From: Roseibacillus ishigakijimensis
GTDB lineage: Bacteria; Verrucomicrobiota; Verrucomicrobiia; Verrucomicrobiales; Akkermansiaceae
Assembly (NCBI RefSeq): GCF_016595415.1
Contig: NZ_JAENIO010000006.1
Coordinates: 57,886-121,885, forward strand
Length of the DNA stretch: 64,000 nucleotides
Direction: 5' to 3'
Shown: positions 1 through 9,574 of the stretch, piece by piece
Position numbering within the stretch: the stretch's first letter is position 1
Layout of the letters: each line of letters begins with the position of its first letter
Position numbers and translations under genes: made by a program
The notes under the pieces: model-generated
What the model was told of the DNA's origin: nothing
Seen by the model: the letters and a program-made list of their open reading frames with translations, nothing else
Databases searched by the model: none

Positions 1-2694
1 GGCATTGAGGTAGGAGGCCGCTTGCGAGGCGACGACAAACTCGAACTCATCGTCCAGAGTCTCCGGCACGGCATTCAGAAAGCTGCTGACCTGGGAGGAG
101 ACGGCGAGGTTGAGACCCTCGCCTTCCGCGCCCAGCAGGCCGCCATGGAGGTAGGAGACGACTTGTGAACTGGCTATCATCAAGGGGGCGGAATCCGCAT
201 TCAAAGGATCGCTGCCCTCGCGCAATTCATCTGGATCGGAGATGCCATCGCCATCGCTGTCGATTTTGGTGGGGTCGGTATTGCTGCGGATTTCGTCGCC
301 GTCGTTCAGGCCGTCGAAGTCGGTGTCCTCGTCCCCGTCTTTGATGCCGTCGCCATCGCTATCGGCCTCGGCGGGATTTTGGAAAAGAATCACTTCCCCG
401 ACGTTGGGTAATCCATCGTTGTCGAAGTCTTCCATCCCGTCGCGGATGCCGTCGCCGTCGCTGTCGGGGTTTTGCGGATCAAGCCCCAGTGCTTCTTCCA
501 GATCGTCGGGCACACCATCGGCATCGCCATCTTCAAAGCCGTAGATTTTGAAAGTGGAAACGAAGGGCTCGCTCAGGCGATTGCCAGCCAGATCGGTGAG
601 CCCGGTCTCTATCCGGAATTGGTAGATGCCGGGCACGGCGTCGGAGGGAAATTTGAGGAAAAGAGTGGAGGTGTCGTCGTAATACTCGCGGGAGATACTC
701 ACGGTTTCGTCATCCGAGGTGCCGAAGACGCCATCATGCCCGGAGCGCCGCAGGCTCACATTGCGGGCGAGGAGCTCGGGCTTGATGGGCTCGCTGAAGA
801 CTGCCAGCAAGCTGGTCAGAGAACCGATGAGGTCGCCATCGGAAGGGTTCACGGCCCGCACCCGGGGAGGGGTGGCATCGGGGACGAGCTGGAGGCTGAC
901 CGTCTCGGAGCGGGCAATGTTTCCTCCCGTATCGGTGGCAAGGGCATAGACCTCGAAGGTGTCGTCCCCATCCTCGATGGCCGGGCTGATGAGGCCGAGT
1001 TCGAAGGGAAAATTGCCATCTAAGGCTACGGGGACATCGTCGATAAAGTATTCCACGCTGCGGACCATCACGTCATCAGTGGCTGGGGTGCGCACGGAGA
1101 AAACCTTGCCTTCTTCCACTTTGCCGTCGGAGGCTTCCACTTCAATGGCGATGGTGGGGGCCTGTCCGGCGGTGTCGAAGGCCAGAAAGTTGATAACCTG
1201 CAGCCCGCTGGAGCCATCGGCAATGTAGGCGAGACCGTTGTAGAGGGAGACGGCAATGGCCCGGCCCGGAGTGGGGTAGGTGGTGATGAAGTCGTCTTCT
1301 CCAAAATCACCGTCGAGCCGATAGAGGCTGACGTCGTGGGCTCCGTCGGCCGTGCTGTTGGGGCTCAAGGTGCTCACTCCGAGGGCGCTGCCGGTGGGGA
1401 CGATTTGTTTCCAGCCTTGGGCGGCGGTGGAGTTTTGTTCCGAGAGGGAGGGATCGGCCAGATTCGCGAGGTCGAAGACATTGAAGCCAGAGGTGTGGAG
1501 GGCGAAGAGAAAATCGTCGCCAATGACGAGTCGTTGTCGGATTTGACCGGCCCCCAGGGAGCCCGGGGAGTTGTCGTCGCCCAGCAGGGTGAGTTGATCG
1601 CCAAAGGTCTCGAAGGTGTAGAGACGTCCGGTGACGAGAGCATAGAGGTAGCCTCCCCGTTGCCCAAGGTCCTGGATGCGGGAGCGCACCTGGGTGTTCC
1701 GGGCGATCTCCAGGCCAGTGACCATGTCGACCATCACGATGGTGCCATTGTTCAGTCCTGCGAAGGCCACGTTGCCTCGTGCGGTGACGGCATTGACGGG
1801 GGAATTGAACTTGAGCTGGTGCAGCACGCGGGAGGCGGGAGGGTCGGAGATATCAATCACCGCCAAGCCGCCCGGCCCATCGGCCACCGCGATGTAGTTG
1901 CTGAAGCAAGCGACCCCGAGGGCGTTCCCCTGGGTATTGACTTGAGCAATCCGGGTCGGGGCGTCGCCTTGGCGCACATTGAAGACGGAGACGCCGGCTT
2001 CGCCACAGGGTACGATGGCAATGTTATTGATGGTGCAGACGTCCACGGCGGGGGCGGGGGTCGGTCCGCTCGCGATAATGCCAGTGGCCGCGAAAAAGCC
2101 ATCAAGGGGATCGCGCCCTTGCCTCACCTCGGCCCCGTCGGAAAAACCATCGCCATCAGTATCGGGGTTGTTCACATGGGTGCCGGCGATTTCCTCCAAG
2201 GGATCGGGTAGGCCATCATTATCGCTATCCGGGGCGTTCTCGAGGAGGGCGTAGTCCATGCAGGGGATTTGGAAGGCCCGCCCCGCGCCGGGAGTGGTGA
2301 AGTCGATGGTTCCCAACGAAAGGGTTTCTTCGTAGAAGGACAACATGCGGTAGGCGGTGCGGGGGCGCAGAATGATATTGTCGATTCCTTCCACGTCCAT
2401 TTTGCCCCGGGCGATGATTTCCGAGCTTTCCAGCTCAGCCATGGCCCAGTAGAAATTACCGCCGCCGAAGACGTCGCGGTCCACCACGAAGTTGGAGATG
2501 ATTTGCCCCTTCTCAATCGCGCCTCCCTCGAATTGACCGCCCGGGGTGGTCGGTGAGGGCTCGGAGGGGACGGGTTCCTCATCTTGAGCGCCGGCGAAGG
2601 GCGCTGTCGGAAGAAGCAGCCCGAGGAGAAGTGCCGGAAAGAGCGGGCGCGGCGGGTCGCCCAAGCTGCAGAGGGAGGGGTGGAACCGTTTCAT
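1..2694 (-). CDS. large exported LVIVD-propeller / Ig-like / calcium-repeat protein (3' end beyond window)
   Basis: The frame is open from the ATG at 2694 to the first base of the window, giving 898 codons with no stop, so the C-terminus lies outside. Read N to C: a signal-peptide-like hydrophobic stretch (to about residue 35); a first thrombospondin-type-3-like Asp-rich segment (about 150-190); a stretch of LVIVD-like repeats with 'LAVIDISDP' and similar motifs, expected to form a beta-propeller (about 220-500); an Ig-like domain (about 508-595); an SbsA/Big_5-like Ig domain (about 605-716, 'PPRVRAVNPSDGDL'); and a second run of DSDGDGI-type calcium-binding repeats (about 720-826). Its start overlaps the stop of the upstream gene as ATGA (2691-2694), so translational coupling is likely. 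It is the fourth gene of a run of exported proteins. A surface or secreted scaffold is inferred; no catalytic motif was seen. Confidence 0.85.
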   Translation of the reverse strand, partial: MKRFHPSLCSLGDPPRPLFPALLLGLLLPTAPFAGAQDEEPVPSEPSPTTPGGQFEGGAIEKGQIISNFVVDRDVFGGGNFYWAMAELESSEIIARGKMDVEGIDNIILRPRTAYRMLSFYEETLSLGTIDFTTPGAGRAFQIPCMDYALLENAPDSDNDGLPDPLEEIAGTHVNNPDTDGDGFSDGAEVRQGRDPLDGFFAATGIIASGPTPAPAVDVCTINNIAIVPCGEAGVSVFNVRQGDAPTRIAQVNTQGNALGVACFSNYIAVADGPGGLAVIDISDPPASRVLHQLKFNSPVNAVTARGNVAFAGLNNGTIVMVDMVTGLEIARNTQVRSRIQDLGQRGGYLYALVTGRLYTFETFGDQLTLLGDDNSPGSLGAGQIRQRLVIGDDFLFALHTSGFNVFDLANLADPSLSEQNSTAAQGWKQIVPTGSALGVSTLSPNSTADGAHDVSLYRLDGDFGEDDFITTYPTPGRAIAVSLYNGLAYIADGSSGLQVINFLAFDTAGQAPTIAIEVEASDGKVEEGKVFSVRTPATDDVMVRSVEYFIDDVPVALDGNFPFELGLISPAIEDGDDTFEVYALATDTGGNIARSETVSLQLVPDATPPRVRAVNPSDGDLIGSLTSLLAVFSEPIKPELLARNVSLRRSGHDGVFGTSDDETVSISREYYDDTSTLFLKFPSDAVPGIYQFRIETGLTDLAGNRLSEPFVSTFKIYGFEDGDADGVPDDLEEALGLDPQNPDSDGDGIRDGMEDFDNDGLPNVGEVILFQNPAEADSDGDGIKDGDEDTDFDGLNDGDEIRSNTDPTKIDSDGDGISDPDELREGSDPLNADSAPLMIASSQVVSYLHGGLLGAEGEGLNLAVSSQVSSFLNAVPETLDDEFEFVVASQAASYLNA

Positions 2695-4046
2695 TGTTTT
2701 GATTTCTTAAGGAGAAGGCTCAGGATGATCAGAAAGGCGAGTAGGAGGAGGCCGATCAGCACGGGGACGAGGGGAGAAGGGGACGAAGGGTCGGCCTGCT
2801 CTTTTGTCTGGTCCTCTTCAGACTCGGGCAGGGGCTCGATGAACCCACTTTCTCCAGCCCTAGCAGCCTGCGCCGGAGCATTGGCCGAGTCCGGCTCTTC
2901 ATCCTCTGCGGTGGCCGGAAGGGGGGCTGGGCCAGCCAGCTCTCCCCGGAAAAGAGGCAGGAGGACCGGGCCGAAGAAAAAGTTCTCGTCTTTGAGGAGA
3001 CTGTCGAAAATGCCTTCCATGTAAAAACTGGCCAACTTGTAGTCTCCGCTCTCCGGCTCCCGGTAAACGGTTTGGGTGCGGACTTGGCCGTCACTAGTTT
3101 CGTAAAAGACGAGGAAGACGGGATCGGCTTTGAGGAGAAAGACGACATGGCAGCCCATGGCCTGCATGTCCCGCACGTAGTCGGCATAGCCCCCGGCGGG
3201 CAAAGAGCGGGCCCAAGCGATGAGCTTTTGCGCGGAAAGCGGCGTGAAATGAGCGGCATACCTAGTGGCTTCGCCGCTGGTGAGGTCTTGTTGGGCCCGC
3301 CAGAAGGCCTCTGCTGCCGGATGGTCAAAGATGTCCGCAGGTTTATCCTTGGCAAAAGCATCCCAGCTACCGGCTTGCCCGTCGAAACGCCAGAAGCCGT
3401 CGACCAGAGGGATTTCCCGTCGATAAGCCAGCGCGAGGGCTTCAGCCGCAGGCACAGGCTCGCTCCGTTCTTCCAGAAGCAATTGTTCCGCCTCCGCCAA
3501 CACGTTCTGGAGCGCGGTGAGTTGCACGGGCTCCATCTCCTCCAGCCAAAATTGTCCAGCTTGTAAATCCGCCCGCTTCTTGCTAATGCGAGTGATGCGA
3601 CGAAAGCGGGTGTCCTCGACCTCGATTTCCCAGGCGACATCGACCTCGGTGCCCAAATCATAAAGCCCGGTGACTTGCATGCTATCCCAAGAGTCGGCGA
3701 AGCCTTGGATGAAGAGTGCCGCTAGCTCCCTGCTTGGTGTGCCGTCAGGCCCTTGGCGGTTGTGGCTGGCGACGAGACTTTCCGTATCTCCTTCGGCCAT
3801 CGCTTGGACAAGCCCCGCAAAGAGGCGCTGGGCGTCAGTCCCGTCATCAGGATTCAGCTGGGCAAAGGGCCGTTGCCAATCCGCGTGGGGCAATTCCAAA
3901 AGGAGGTTAGAGGGGACTGCCTCTTCATCGATTTGCATCGCGACTCTCAGATATCGCTGGGAAAACTCGGGTTCCCCCGGGGCCTGCGCGAACAAGGGCA
4001 GTTGGCTCAGGCTTGCCAAAAGAAAGCTGGCGAGGAGAACTCTCAT
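2691..4046 (-). CDS. exported protein with C-terminal membrane anchor, unknown function
   Basis: 451 residues. The N-terminus is a clear signal peptide ('LLASFLLASLSQLPLFAQA'). The middle is a soluble, Glu-rich domain that I do not recognise. The C-terminus has a Pro/Ser-rich linker, one transmembrane helix ('VLIGLLLLAFLIILSLLL') and a short basic tail (KKSKQ), so the protein is probably held in a membrane with its bulk outside the cytoplasm. It starts one base after the stop of the dockerin-bearing gene upstream and overlaps the following gene by four bases, so the three are almost certainly one transcript. The context suggests it anchors or serves the large exported proteins on either side. 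That role is inference. Confidence 0.8.
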   Translation of the reverse strand: MRVLLASFLLASLSQLPLFAQAPGEPEFSQRYLRVAMQIDEEAVPSNLLLELPHADWQRPFAQLNPDDGTDAQRLFAGLVQAMAEGDTESLVASHNRQGPDGTPSRELAALFIQGFADSWDSMQVTGLYDLGTEVDVAWEIEVEDTRFRRITRISKKRADLQAGQFWLEEMEPVQLTALQNVLAEAEQLLLEERSEPVPAAEALALAYRREIPLVDGFWRFDGQAGSWDAFAKDKPADIFDHPAAEAFWRAQQDLTSGEATRYAAHFTPLSAQKLIAWARSLPAGGYADYVRDMQAMGCHVVFLLKADPVFLVFYETSDGQVRTQTVYREPESGDYKLASFYMEGIFDSLLKDENFFFGPVLLPLFRGELAGPAPLPATAEDEEPDSANAPAQAARAGESGFIEPLPESEEDQTKEQADPSSPSPLVPVLIGLLLLAFLIILSLLLKKSKQ

Positions 4047-6437
4047 CTAAAAGACCTTTCCTCCTTTCCAGACCAACTGGGTGAACTCGAGAGGAACGCC
4101 ACAGTAGCTGATGGCAGCTCGGAAAATGATGCCCCCGATCGTCACGCTCCCATTAAAGCCCGAGCAAGAGGTTCGGGAGTTCCACCCAATAGAGCCGGAG
4201 ATGGGGATGTGGAGGGATAGGGGGGTCACTTCAATGTCTTTGAGACCAACGGTGCTTCCAAAAATGCGGACGTAGGCGCTGAGCTTGATGGTGACATTTG
4301 GAATGAGGGTGAAATTGACTCCGACTTGTCCATAGTTACAAGCCACGCCTTCGCAACGATTTTCCCGGGTTCCGCCGCTAGCGTGAAAGCGCACATCGGG
4401 AAGATCCACATTGATGCCGGCATCCAAAACGAGCGCCGCCTTTAGGACCTTGAAGTCCGCCACGTGGCGAATGGTGGGAGGGCCCCAGAGTTTCGCCTTC
4501 GCCTGGCCTGAGATCGCGTATTGCCCTTCTGTGAAGAATTCGCCCCCAGTGAGAAGTTCGCTACCTTGACAGCAATCCCGGATGCCGCTGCTTAAGGAAC
4601 CGACGGTCTCCTCAAGTTTCAGGTTCAACCGTGGAATGCGGTTTACCGTGTTCTCGATCTTGCGCACGAGAGGCTTGATGTTAGGGAGTTTGAGCGAGCC
4701 TGAAACGGTGCTGAACTCACCCTCTTCACAATCAGGATCAGGATCGGGGTCTGGATCAGGATCAGGGTCTGGATCAGGGTCTGGATCAGGGTCTGGATCA
4801 GGGTCTGGATCGGGATCGGGGTCTGGATCCGGGTCTGGATCAGGATCAGGATCGGGGTCAGGATCAGGATCAGGATCAGGATCAGGATCAGGATCGGGGT
4901 CTGGATCGGGATCGGGATCTGGATCGGGGTTGCCATCCGGGCCGCCATTGGGGTTGCCGTCGGGGCCTCCATTGGGATCACCTCCCCCCCCACCAGTGCC
5001 GGGGCCTTGACCATGCCAACCGGGTTGGCGCACACCCACGCCGAGATCGGTCACGACCCACAGACCGTCTTCGGTGACGTGCATGGGACCGGCAATTTCC
5101 CAGTCTCCCGTATCGTGGTTGAAGCTCCAGAGGGCGGACTCCTCGCCCGGGGCCAGCCGTTGTCCGGTGATGGGGTCGGGGGTATTGGGAAGTCGCACCG
5201 GAACGGGACGGTCGAAGTTGGTCGCTCCATCCGTCTGAATGGTGATCACGAGCGGGAGATCGAGACCTTCGGGAAGAGGTTCGGGCAGTCGGTCTGGCGG
5301 GACCGGGGCGATACCGACGCGTCCTCCGCGGGTGCCGTCATTGTTGAAAAGAGAGTTGGCGGGGACGTCGATGCGAGTGCCTGCCAGCTCGGGTGATTCC
5401 TCGAGAACGTCACCAGGGAAGGTGACCTCGGTATCGTCGGATGGACTGACAGGTTGCAGACTGCCGGGACAAATGTAGGGGAGAAAAATTTCTCCCGTGC
5501 CCGCCGCGAGGTTGTCGAGCTTGCCCGCCTGGGCTTGCCACACCTTTCCAATGAAAGGGTAGTAGCCACCCTCGGGAAATTCGCCGGTGACCGGGCGCCC
5601 ATCAATATTAACGAAAAATTCGCCCGCAGGCACCGGGGTGAGGGTGAAGGAGCCATCGGCGGCAGTGGTGGTGCGGGTGCGCTCTTCATCTCCCACGACT
5701 TCGATAATCACTCCCGAGAGGGGGAGGTTGTCTCCTTGGGGGCTCCGCTTGGCCTCGTAGACCGTTCCAATCACGGCGGTCTGGGCTACGGGGGTGATAG
5801 TGGTGGTGTCGAAGTCAAAGACGAGCTTGCCACCGGCGGAACCATCGCGATCCATGTCGAGTGGGCGGCCTTGTGAGTCGCTGATACCTGCCCCGTCAAA
5901 GGTTACCCGCACCCGGGCACTGCTGGGGAGATTTTCCAAGTAGAAGAGGGTGGCTTTGAGGCGGTCGCTGGAAAGCTCGATGCGGGTGAGCAGCTTTTGG
6001 CCGCCGAAGGTAGCGTAGAAATTGGTGTTGTCCAAGACGGTGCCCTCGGCGAGGGGGAGAGAAAAGCGAACCACCGATTCGCGGGTTAGCGCCACGTTAT
6101 TCTCGCCATGTCGCGGACTGGTTTCCAGTGGTCGGGCGAGGGGAAGCTCCGAGATGTCCCGTTGTTCGAGCACGGCTTCAATGAGGCGGTCGACGTCATC
6201 CCCGTCGATGTCGCCGTCGGAATCAATATCTGCGAAAGCCTGCGAAGTAGGGTGCAGGAACTCGCGCATTTGGATGTGGTTAACCACTCGGACGACATCG
6301 CGAATGGTGAGGCGGCCATCTTCATCGAGGTCACCTTTAGCGGACGGCAGGGCGCTCACCATATTCCAACAGACTGCGGAGAGCAGCATGAAGAGGAGGA
6401 AAGGGAGCGACCGTCGGGGTGCGATTGGAAAAGACAT
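4047..6437 (-). CDS. dockerin-bearing exported protein with long Asp-Pro linker
   Basis: 796 residues. After a signal peptide there are two dockerin-type F-hand calcium loops ('GDLDEDGRLTIRDVV' and 'ADIDSDGDIDGDDVD', about residues 34-95). This is an unusual N-terminal position, since dockerins are mostly C-terminal. An SbsA/Big_5-like Ig domain follows (about 104-212), then a carboxypeptidase-regulatory-like beta-sandwich (about 222-290), a further domain to about 480, a Gly/Asn/Pro stretch, an Asp-Pro repeat of about 66 residues (502-568), and a Cys-containing C-terminal domain (569-796) that I do not recognise. The next gene upstream encodes a cohesin-like domain, so a cohesin-dockerin pair within one operon is plausible. 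The DP linker should be extended and acidic. The start is supported by the signal peptide. Confidence 0.85.
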   Translation of the reverse strand: MSFPIAPRRSLPFLLFMLLSAVCWNMVSALPSAKGDLDEDGRLTIRDVVRVVNHIQMREFLHPTSQAFADIDSDGDIDGDDVDRLIEAVLEQRDISELPLARPLETSPRHGENNVALTRESVVRFSLPLAEGTVLDNTNFYATFGGQKLLTRIELSSDRLKATLFYLENLPSSARVRVTFDGAGISDSQGRPLDMDRDGSAGGKLVFDFDTTTITPVAQTAVIGTVYEAKRSPQGDNLPLSGVIIEVVGDEERTRTTTAADGSFTLTPVPAGEFFVNIDGRPVTGEFPEGGYYPFIGKVWQAQAGKLDNLAAGTGEIFLPYICPGSLQPVSPSDDTEVTFPGDVLEESPELAGTRIDVPANSLFNNDGTRGGRVGIAPVPPDRLPEPLPEGLDLPLVITIQTDGATNFDRPVPVRLPNTPDPITGQRLAPGEESALWSFNHDTGDWEIAGPMHVTEDGLWVVTDLGVGVRQPGWHGQGPGTGGGGGDPNGGPDGNPNGGPDGNPDPDPDPDPDPDPDPDPDPDPDPDPDPDPDPDPDPDPDPDPDPDPDPDPDPDPDPDPDPDPDPDPDCEEGEFSTVSGSLKLPNIKPLVRKIENTVNRIPRLNLKLEETVGSLSSGIRDCCQGSELLTGGEFFTEGQYAISGQAKAKLWGPPTIRHVADFKVLKAALVLDAGINVDLPDVRFHASGGTRENRCEGVACNYGQVGVNFTLIPNVTIKLSAYVRIFGSTVGLKDIEVTPLSLHIPISGSIGWNSRTSCSGFNGSVTIGGIIFRAAISYCGVPLEFTQLVWKGGKVF
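4731..4929 (-). repeat. in-frame hexanucleotide array encoding (Asp-Pro)n
   Basis: About 33 tandem copies of a six-base unit (read on the minus strand as GAT/GAC CCN) encode an uninterrupted Asp-Pro run inside the dockerin-bearing gene. Third-base differences form blocks, as expected from repeated slippage or recombination. Because the unit is six bases, changes in copy number would lengthen or shorten the linker without a frameshift. Confidence 0.95.
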
Positions 6438-6522
6438 GGGTAGGCAGGCTTCGGTAGAATGCGAAAAGGAAAGGCGGACAAAAGGACAAGGAGGAAGGTG
6501 GCTGGCACCCTTGGGTCGATGC

Positions 6523-7719
6523 TTAAGGGGTCGGGCTTTCGGGTTGCGAGATTTCTATGCGCATAAACCCTTTGGGTTCATTGGATACCGAGTTGACGGC
6601 ATGAAAGGTGACCACTTCGAAAGAGCCTGCTTCTTCCAGATCGGTCACGGCCGATTCCTCGCCTGGTTGGGAGAGATCGGTGGTGGAGAGAGCGCGCACG
6701 TTGAGGTCTTCGACTTCGATGCGGCGGCGCATTCTCACCGCAAAGTATTTCTGGTTTCCCTCTTGCAAGAAGAAGGGAGTGCTCGGGAGAGGGGCCTGAT
6801 CCCACACCTTGGGATTGGTCCCTTCGGCATATTCCCAAAGATTGCTGCGGCCGTCGCCATCGTGATCTCCTTCGGGTTGCAGGGAGGGAGTTTCTTCAGA
6901 AAGGGTGGGGAAGTGATAAGCGACCCAAGCTGGGTAGTTGGCGAGTGGGTCGCCGGCGACGGTGACCTCGACCTTGCTGGAGTTGATGATTTCTCCAGTG
7001 CTGGTGGTGGCCACTGCGCGCACCAGGGCTGGCCCGGGCTCGAGGGGGGCCCACGTGACATCCTCCTCCGACGAGCCCAAGGAGCCAATAATCTGACCAT
7101 TGGCAAGAATGTCGACGTGCGTGATGCCATCCGCCGCGAAATCGGCAAGAGCTCCGATGGCGAGAGGATTCCCGGGGTCCACCGGTTCGCCGGTATTGGG
7201 TAGGGAGAGTTCAATGTAGGGAGCGACCCTGAAGGATTTCTCCAGTCCATAATCGTCTGAGACGATGACGCCCGACATCGCCAAGGCCCGGGAGCCTTTC
7301 GGGACGTCGGCCTTCAGGGTGACGGGTAGGGTCAGCAAACGCCCATTGGGGAGCAGATCGCCTTCTTCTCCGAGGATGAGCAAACGATAGTGAGTGTCCG
7401 AGATGGCGGCACCCACGGCGCGAAAGCGATGAATGCTTTCTTCCTCTTGCGGGATGCCAATTTCTGCAAGCGAGGAATCGAATGATATCTCTATCTGTAG
7501 ACCACCCAGTCGATTGTCACTATCTAGCAAGATGGGAATCGCTAGCGTTTCCCCCGAAGTCCCGGAACTCGGCCCTAGCGAGAGCTGGGTTCCTGCCAGC
7601 AGGAGAGGAGAAATCAAGGGGGCGAGGCTCGCCAGACCCAAGAATGAAGGGCCCCGAGTGAAAAGAGTTGAAGCAACCTTCACGAAGGAAGGTTGGTCAG
7701 ATTGTATAGCTTTTAACAA
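6523..7719 (-). CDS. exported cohesin-like domain protein
   Basis: 398 residues. A hydrophobic N-terminal segment (about residues 25-43) is followed by a domain with the cohesin pattern: 'TQLSLGPSSGTSGETLAIPI', then 'GGLQIEISFDSSLAEI' and a later 'LLTLPVTLKADVPKGS' strand (about 43-185). An Ig-like segment follows (about 195-255), and then the Verrucomicrobia-type motif 'GDHDGDGRSNLWEYAEGTNP' (about 285), which usually precedes a C-terminal sorting or beta domain. It is first in the four-gene run, 85 bases ahead of the dockerin-bearing gene, so the two products may bind each other. Cohesin assignment is by pattern reading. A generic Ig-fold is the main alternative. Confidence 0.75.
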   Translation of the reverse strand: MLKAIQSDQPSFVKVASTLFTRGPSFLGLASLAPLISPLLLAGTQLSLGPSSGTSGETLAIPILLDSDNRLGGLQIEISFDSSLAEIGIPQEEESIHRFRAVGAAISDTHYRLLILGEEGDLLPNGRLLTLPVTLKADVPKGSRALAMSGVIVSDDYGLEKSFRVAPYIELSLPNTGEPVDPGNPLAIGALADFAADGITHVDILANGQIIGSLGSSEEDVTWAPLEPGPALVRAVATTSTGEIINSSKVEVTVAGDPLANYPAWVAYHFPTLSEETPSLQPEGDHDGDGRSNLWEYAEGTNPKVWDQAPLPSTPFFLQEGNQKYFAVRMRRRIEVEDLNVRALSTTDLSQPGEESAVTDLEEAGSFEVVTFHAVNSVSNEPKGFMRIEISQPESPTP

Positions 7720-7899
7720 GAATAAAGGTAGATATTTCGGAAGTAATTGCGACTAAAACTGTAAGGCTCTTAGTCTAAATGTTTCTCAGGATTATAGATA
7801 GATTTCCTTTGCGGATATTGATGGCTTGAGGATGTGAAAGGAATTACCTCGCAAAGATGGGAGGTGAATCTAACTATCTATCAAGGCGGTAATTTACAA

Positions 7900-9432
7900 T
7901 TACGATGAGGGGCTCCCTCTTGTTGGGAGGGGGGAAGAGCGCACGCTGCGGGGATCGTAGATTTCCCCCTTCTGAAGGCCGCCCTCTTGCCAGAAAATAC
8001 GGTACCAGATTCGGCTTCGGACGGGGTGCTTGTGGTTATCGTGATTGAGCGAGTGGGAAAAGTCGACCGGGATGGAATAGCGGTAAATCTCGACTGTCCG
8101 GGGATTCCGCCCGGCTTGGAGGGCCTGATCGACCGCCCACTGGGCCATGGCCCGCAGTCCCCGCTCTTGCCAGCTGCCCTGCGACTTGTGCCAGTAGGTG
8201 AGGGCTTTGCGGGAAGGGTGATGATGATGACCTCCTTCTTCAAAAGCGAGCCGTAGACTGGAGGGCCGTCCGGTGAAGGGATCCCAGAGCTTTCCTTCGC
8301 TGGTGCGCACCAAGAGCCGGAGGGCTTGGTAAGTCTTCTCCGGGTTGCTTCGATTGGCGCTGTGTTCGAAGGAGCTATGGGTGAACATGCCCCAATGTTG
8401 ATCGAAGCGGAGGTGGCGGCTGAGAAAGCTGAGGGACTTGTCGGCCCAGGGGGGCTCGATGCCCAGACGCGGAAGCAAAGTCTGTACCGTAACGGCGTAG
8501 AGAGTGAGTAGAAGCACTGCTCCGGCTAGCATCTCCCGCCCCCGGTGGGAGCAGAAACGACCGGTGCAGCGTCCGAGCTGCGAGATGGAGGTCACCATCT
8601 CTTCGTCCCAAAAGATGGTCAGAGCAGCGATCATGACCCAAGGGAAGAATCCCAGTGTCATCGTCAGGGCCATGCCCAAGTGGAGGGCGGTGAGGGAGAG
8701 CACGGCCACCCGGCGCACGAGGGTAAATTGAAAGCCGCCGAGCAAAGCCAGCGGGGCCGCGAATTCCAGCCCTACCACCGTTTGCCCAAGAAGGTTGAGC
8801 AAACTTACCGGGAGATGTTGGCTGAGCCAGAAGCCCCCATCGCTGGCCCAGGTCATTCCTGCCAGGCTTCCGCCCAGAGGGTAGCCTGCCACCCATGCCG
8901 GGTCACTGAGCTTAAAGAGCGAGCCCGCCAGATAGATGAGACAAACCTGCAGCCGTAGAGCGAAGATGGTCAGGCTCCGGCCTCCTTGCCCTTGTGGCAA
9001 AAGGAGGAGATAGATCATGAGGAGAGCATAAACACTGGCTGCCGAGCTCGTCAGTGGGCGGGCGGTGCAAATGACCCCCGAGATGAAAAGGAGGAGATAG
9101 CCTGCGCTCCAGCGGGTGGCTTTGCCGCGAAGGAGCGAAATCCCTGCCACGGCGGCCGTGATGAACAGAAGGTAGGTCCATGCCGCGCTGGGGAAGAGGG
9201 CGAAGAGATTCGCGGTGCCCGGGTATTGGGTCGGAAAGGGAGGGAGGAAAAACGGGGTGAGGAAGGGGAGCAGATTGCCCAGCATAAGCAGGGTGACCAG
9301 GCCGGCGGCCTGATGGAGTAGACGACCCACCTGCGAGTCGGCCCTCGCGAAGTCCCTGCTCCAGGTAGCCAAGTGAGGCCAGAGGGAAATGCGCTTCCGT
9401 GGTCCCGACCCCTCATCCTTGGGTGCTGTCAT
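7900..9432 (-). CDS. HTTM (gamma-carboxylase-like) integral membrane protein
   Basis: 510 residues. The first 300 residues form several hydrophobic helices with hallmarks of the HTTM family (horizontally transferred transmembrane domain, related to vitamin-K-dependent gamma-glutamyl carboxylase): 'RLQVCLIYLAGSLFKLSDPAW' (slightly shortened here) and 'HLGMALTMTLGFFPWVMIAA'. A soluble C-terminal half (about 310-510) faces one side and includes a His-rich 'EGGHHHHPS' stretch. Bacterial HTTM proteins are mostly uncharacterised, so a carboxylase activity should not be assumed. It stands alone, with 180 bases of AT-richer DNA before the cohesin-like gene. The start at 9432 gives a short cytoplasmic N-terminus rich in charged residues. 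Confidence 0.75.
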   Translation of the reverse strand: MTAPKDEGSGPRKRISLWPHLATWSRDFARADSQVGRLLHQAAGLVTLLMLGNLLPFLTPFFLPPFPTQYPGTANLFALFPSAAWTYLLFITAAVAGISLLRGKATRWSAGYLLLFISGVICTARPLTSSAASVYALLMIYLLLLPQGQGGRSLTIFALRLQVCLIYLAGSLFKLSDPAWVAGYPLGGSLAGMTWASDGGFWLSQHLPVSLLNLLGQTVVGLEFAAPLALLGGFQFTLVRRVAVLSLTALHLGMALTMTLGFFPWVMIAALTIFWDEEMVTSISQLGRCTGRFCSHRGREMLAGAVLLLTLYAVTVQTLLPRLGIEPPWADKSLSFLSRHLRFDQHWGMFTHSSFEHSANRSNPEKTYQALRLLVRTSEGKLWDPFTGRPSSLRLAFEEGGHHHHPSRKALTYWHKSQGSWQERGLRAMAQWAVDQALQAGRNPRTVEIYRYSIPVDFSHSLNHDNHKHPVRSRIWYRIFWQEGGLQKGEIYDPRSVRSSPLPTRGSPSS

Positions 9433-9574
9433 CTTGCCAAGGTTCTAAGAAGCTCCTCCCACCCTGCCAAGAGGGAAAAATAGCAAAAAACGCAGAATAT
9501 CAGGTTTGGTTTAAATTTTTCTTTCGTGGAAAATGGATTTTTCTGTCATGCTTGCGCGGCTAGAAGCTTCCGCT

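Noticed and set aside
4731..4929. Possible CRISPR array
   Set aside because: The repeat unit is six bases with no spacers, codes in frame, and there are no cas genes.
4582..5010. Ser-Gly repeat open frame on the plus strand
   Set aside because: It is the complement of the Asp-Pro array of the dockerin-bearing gene and lacks any other support.
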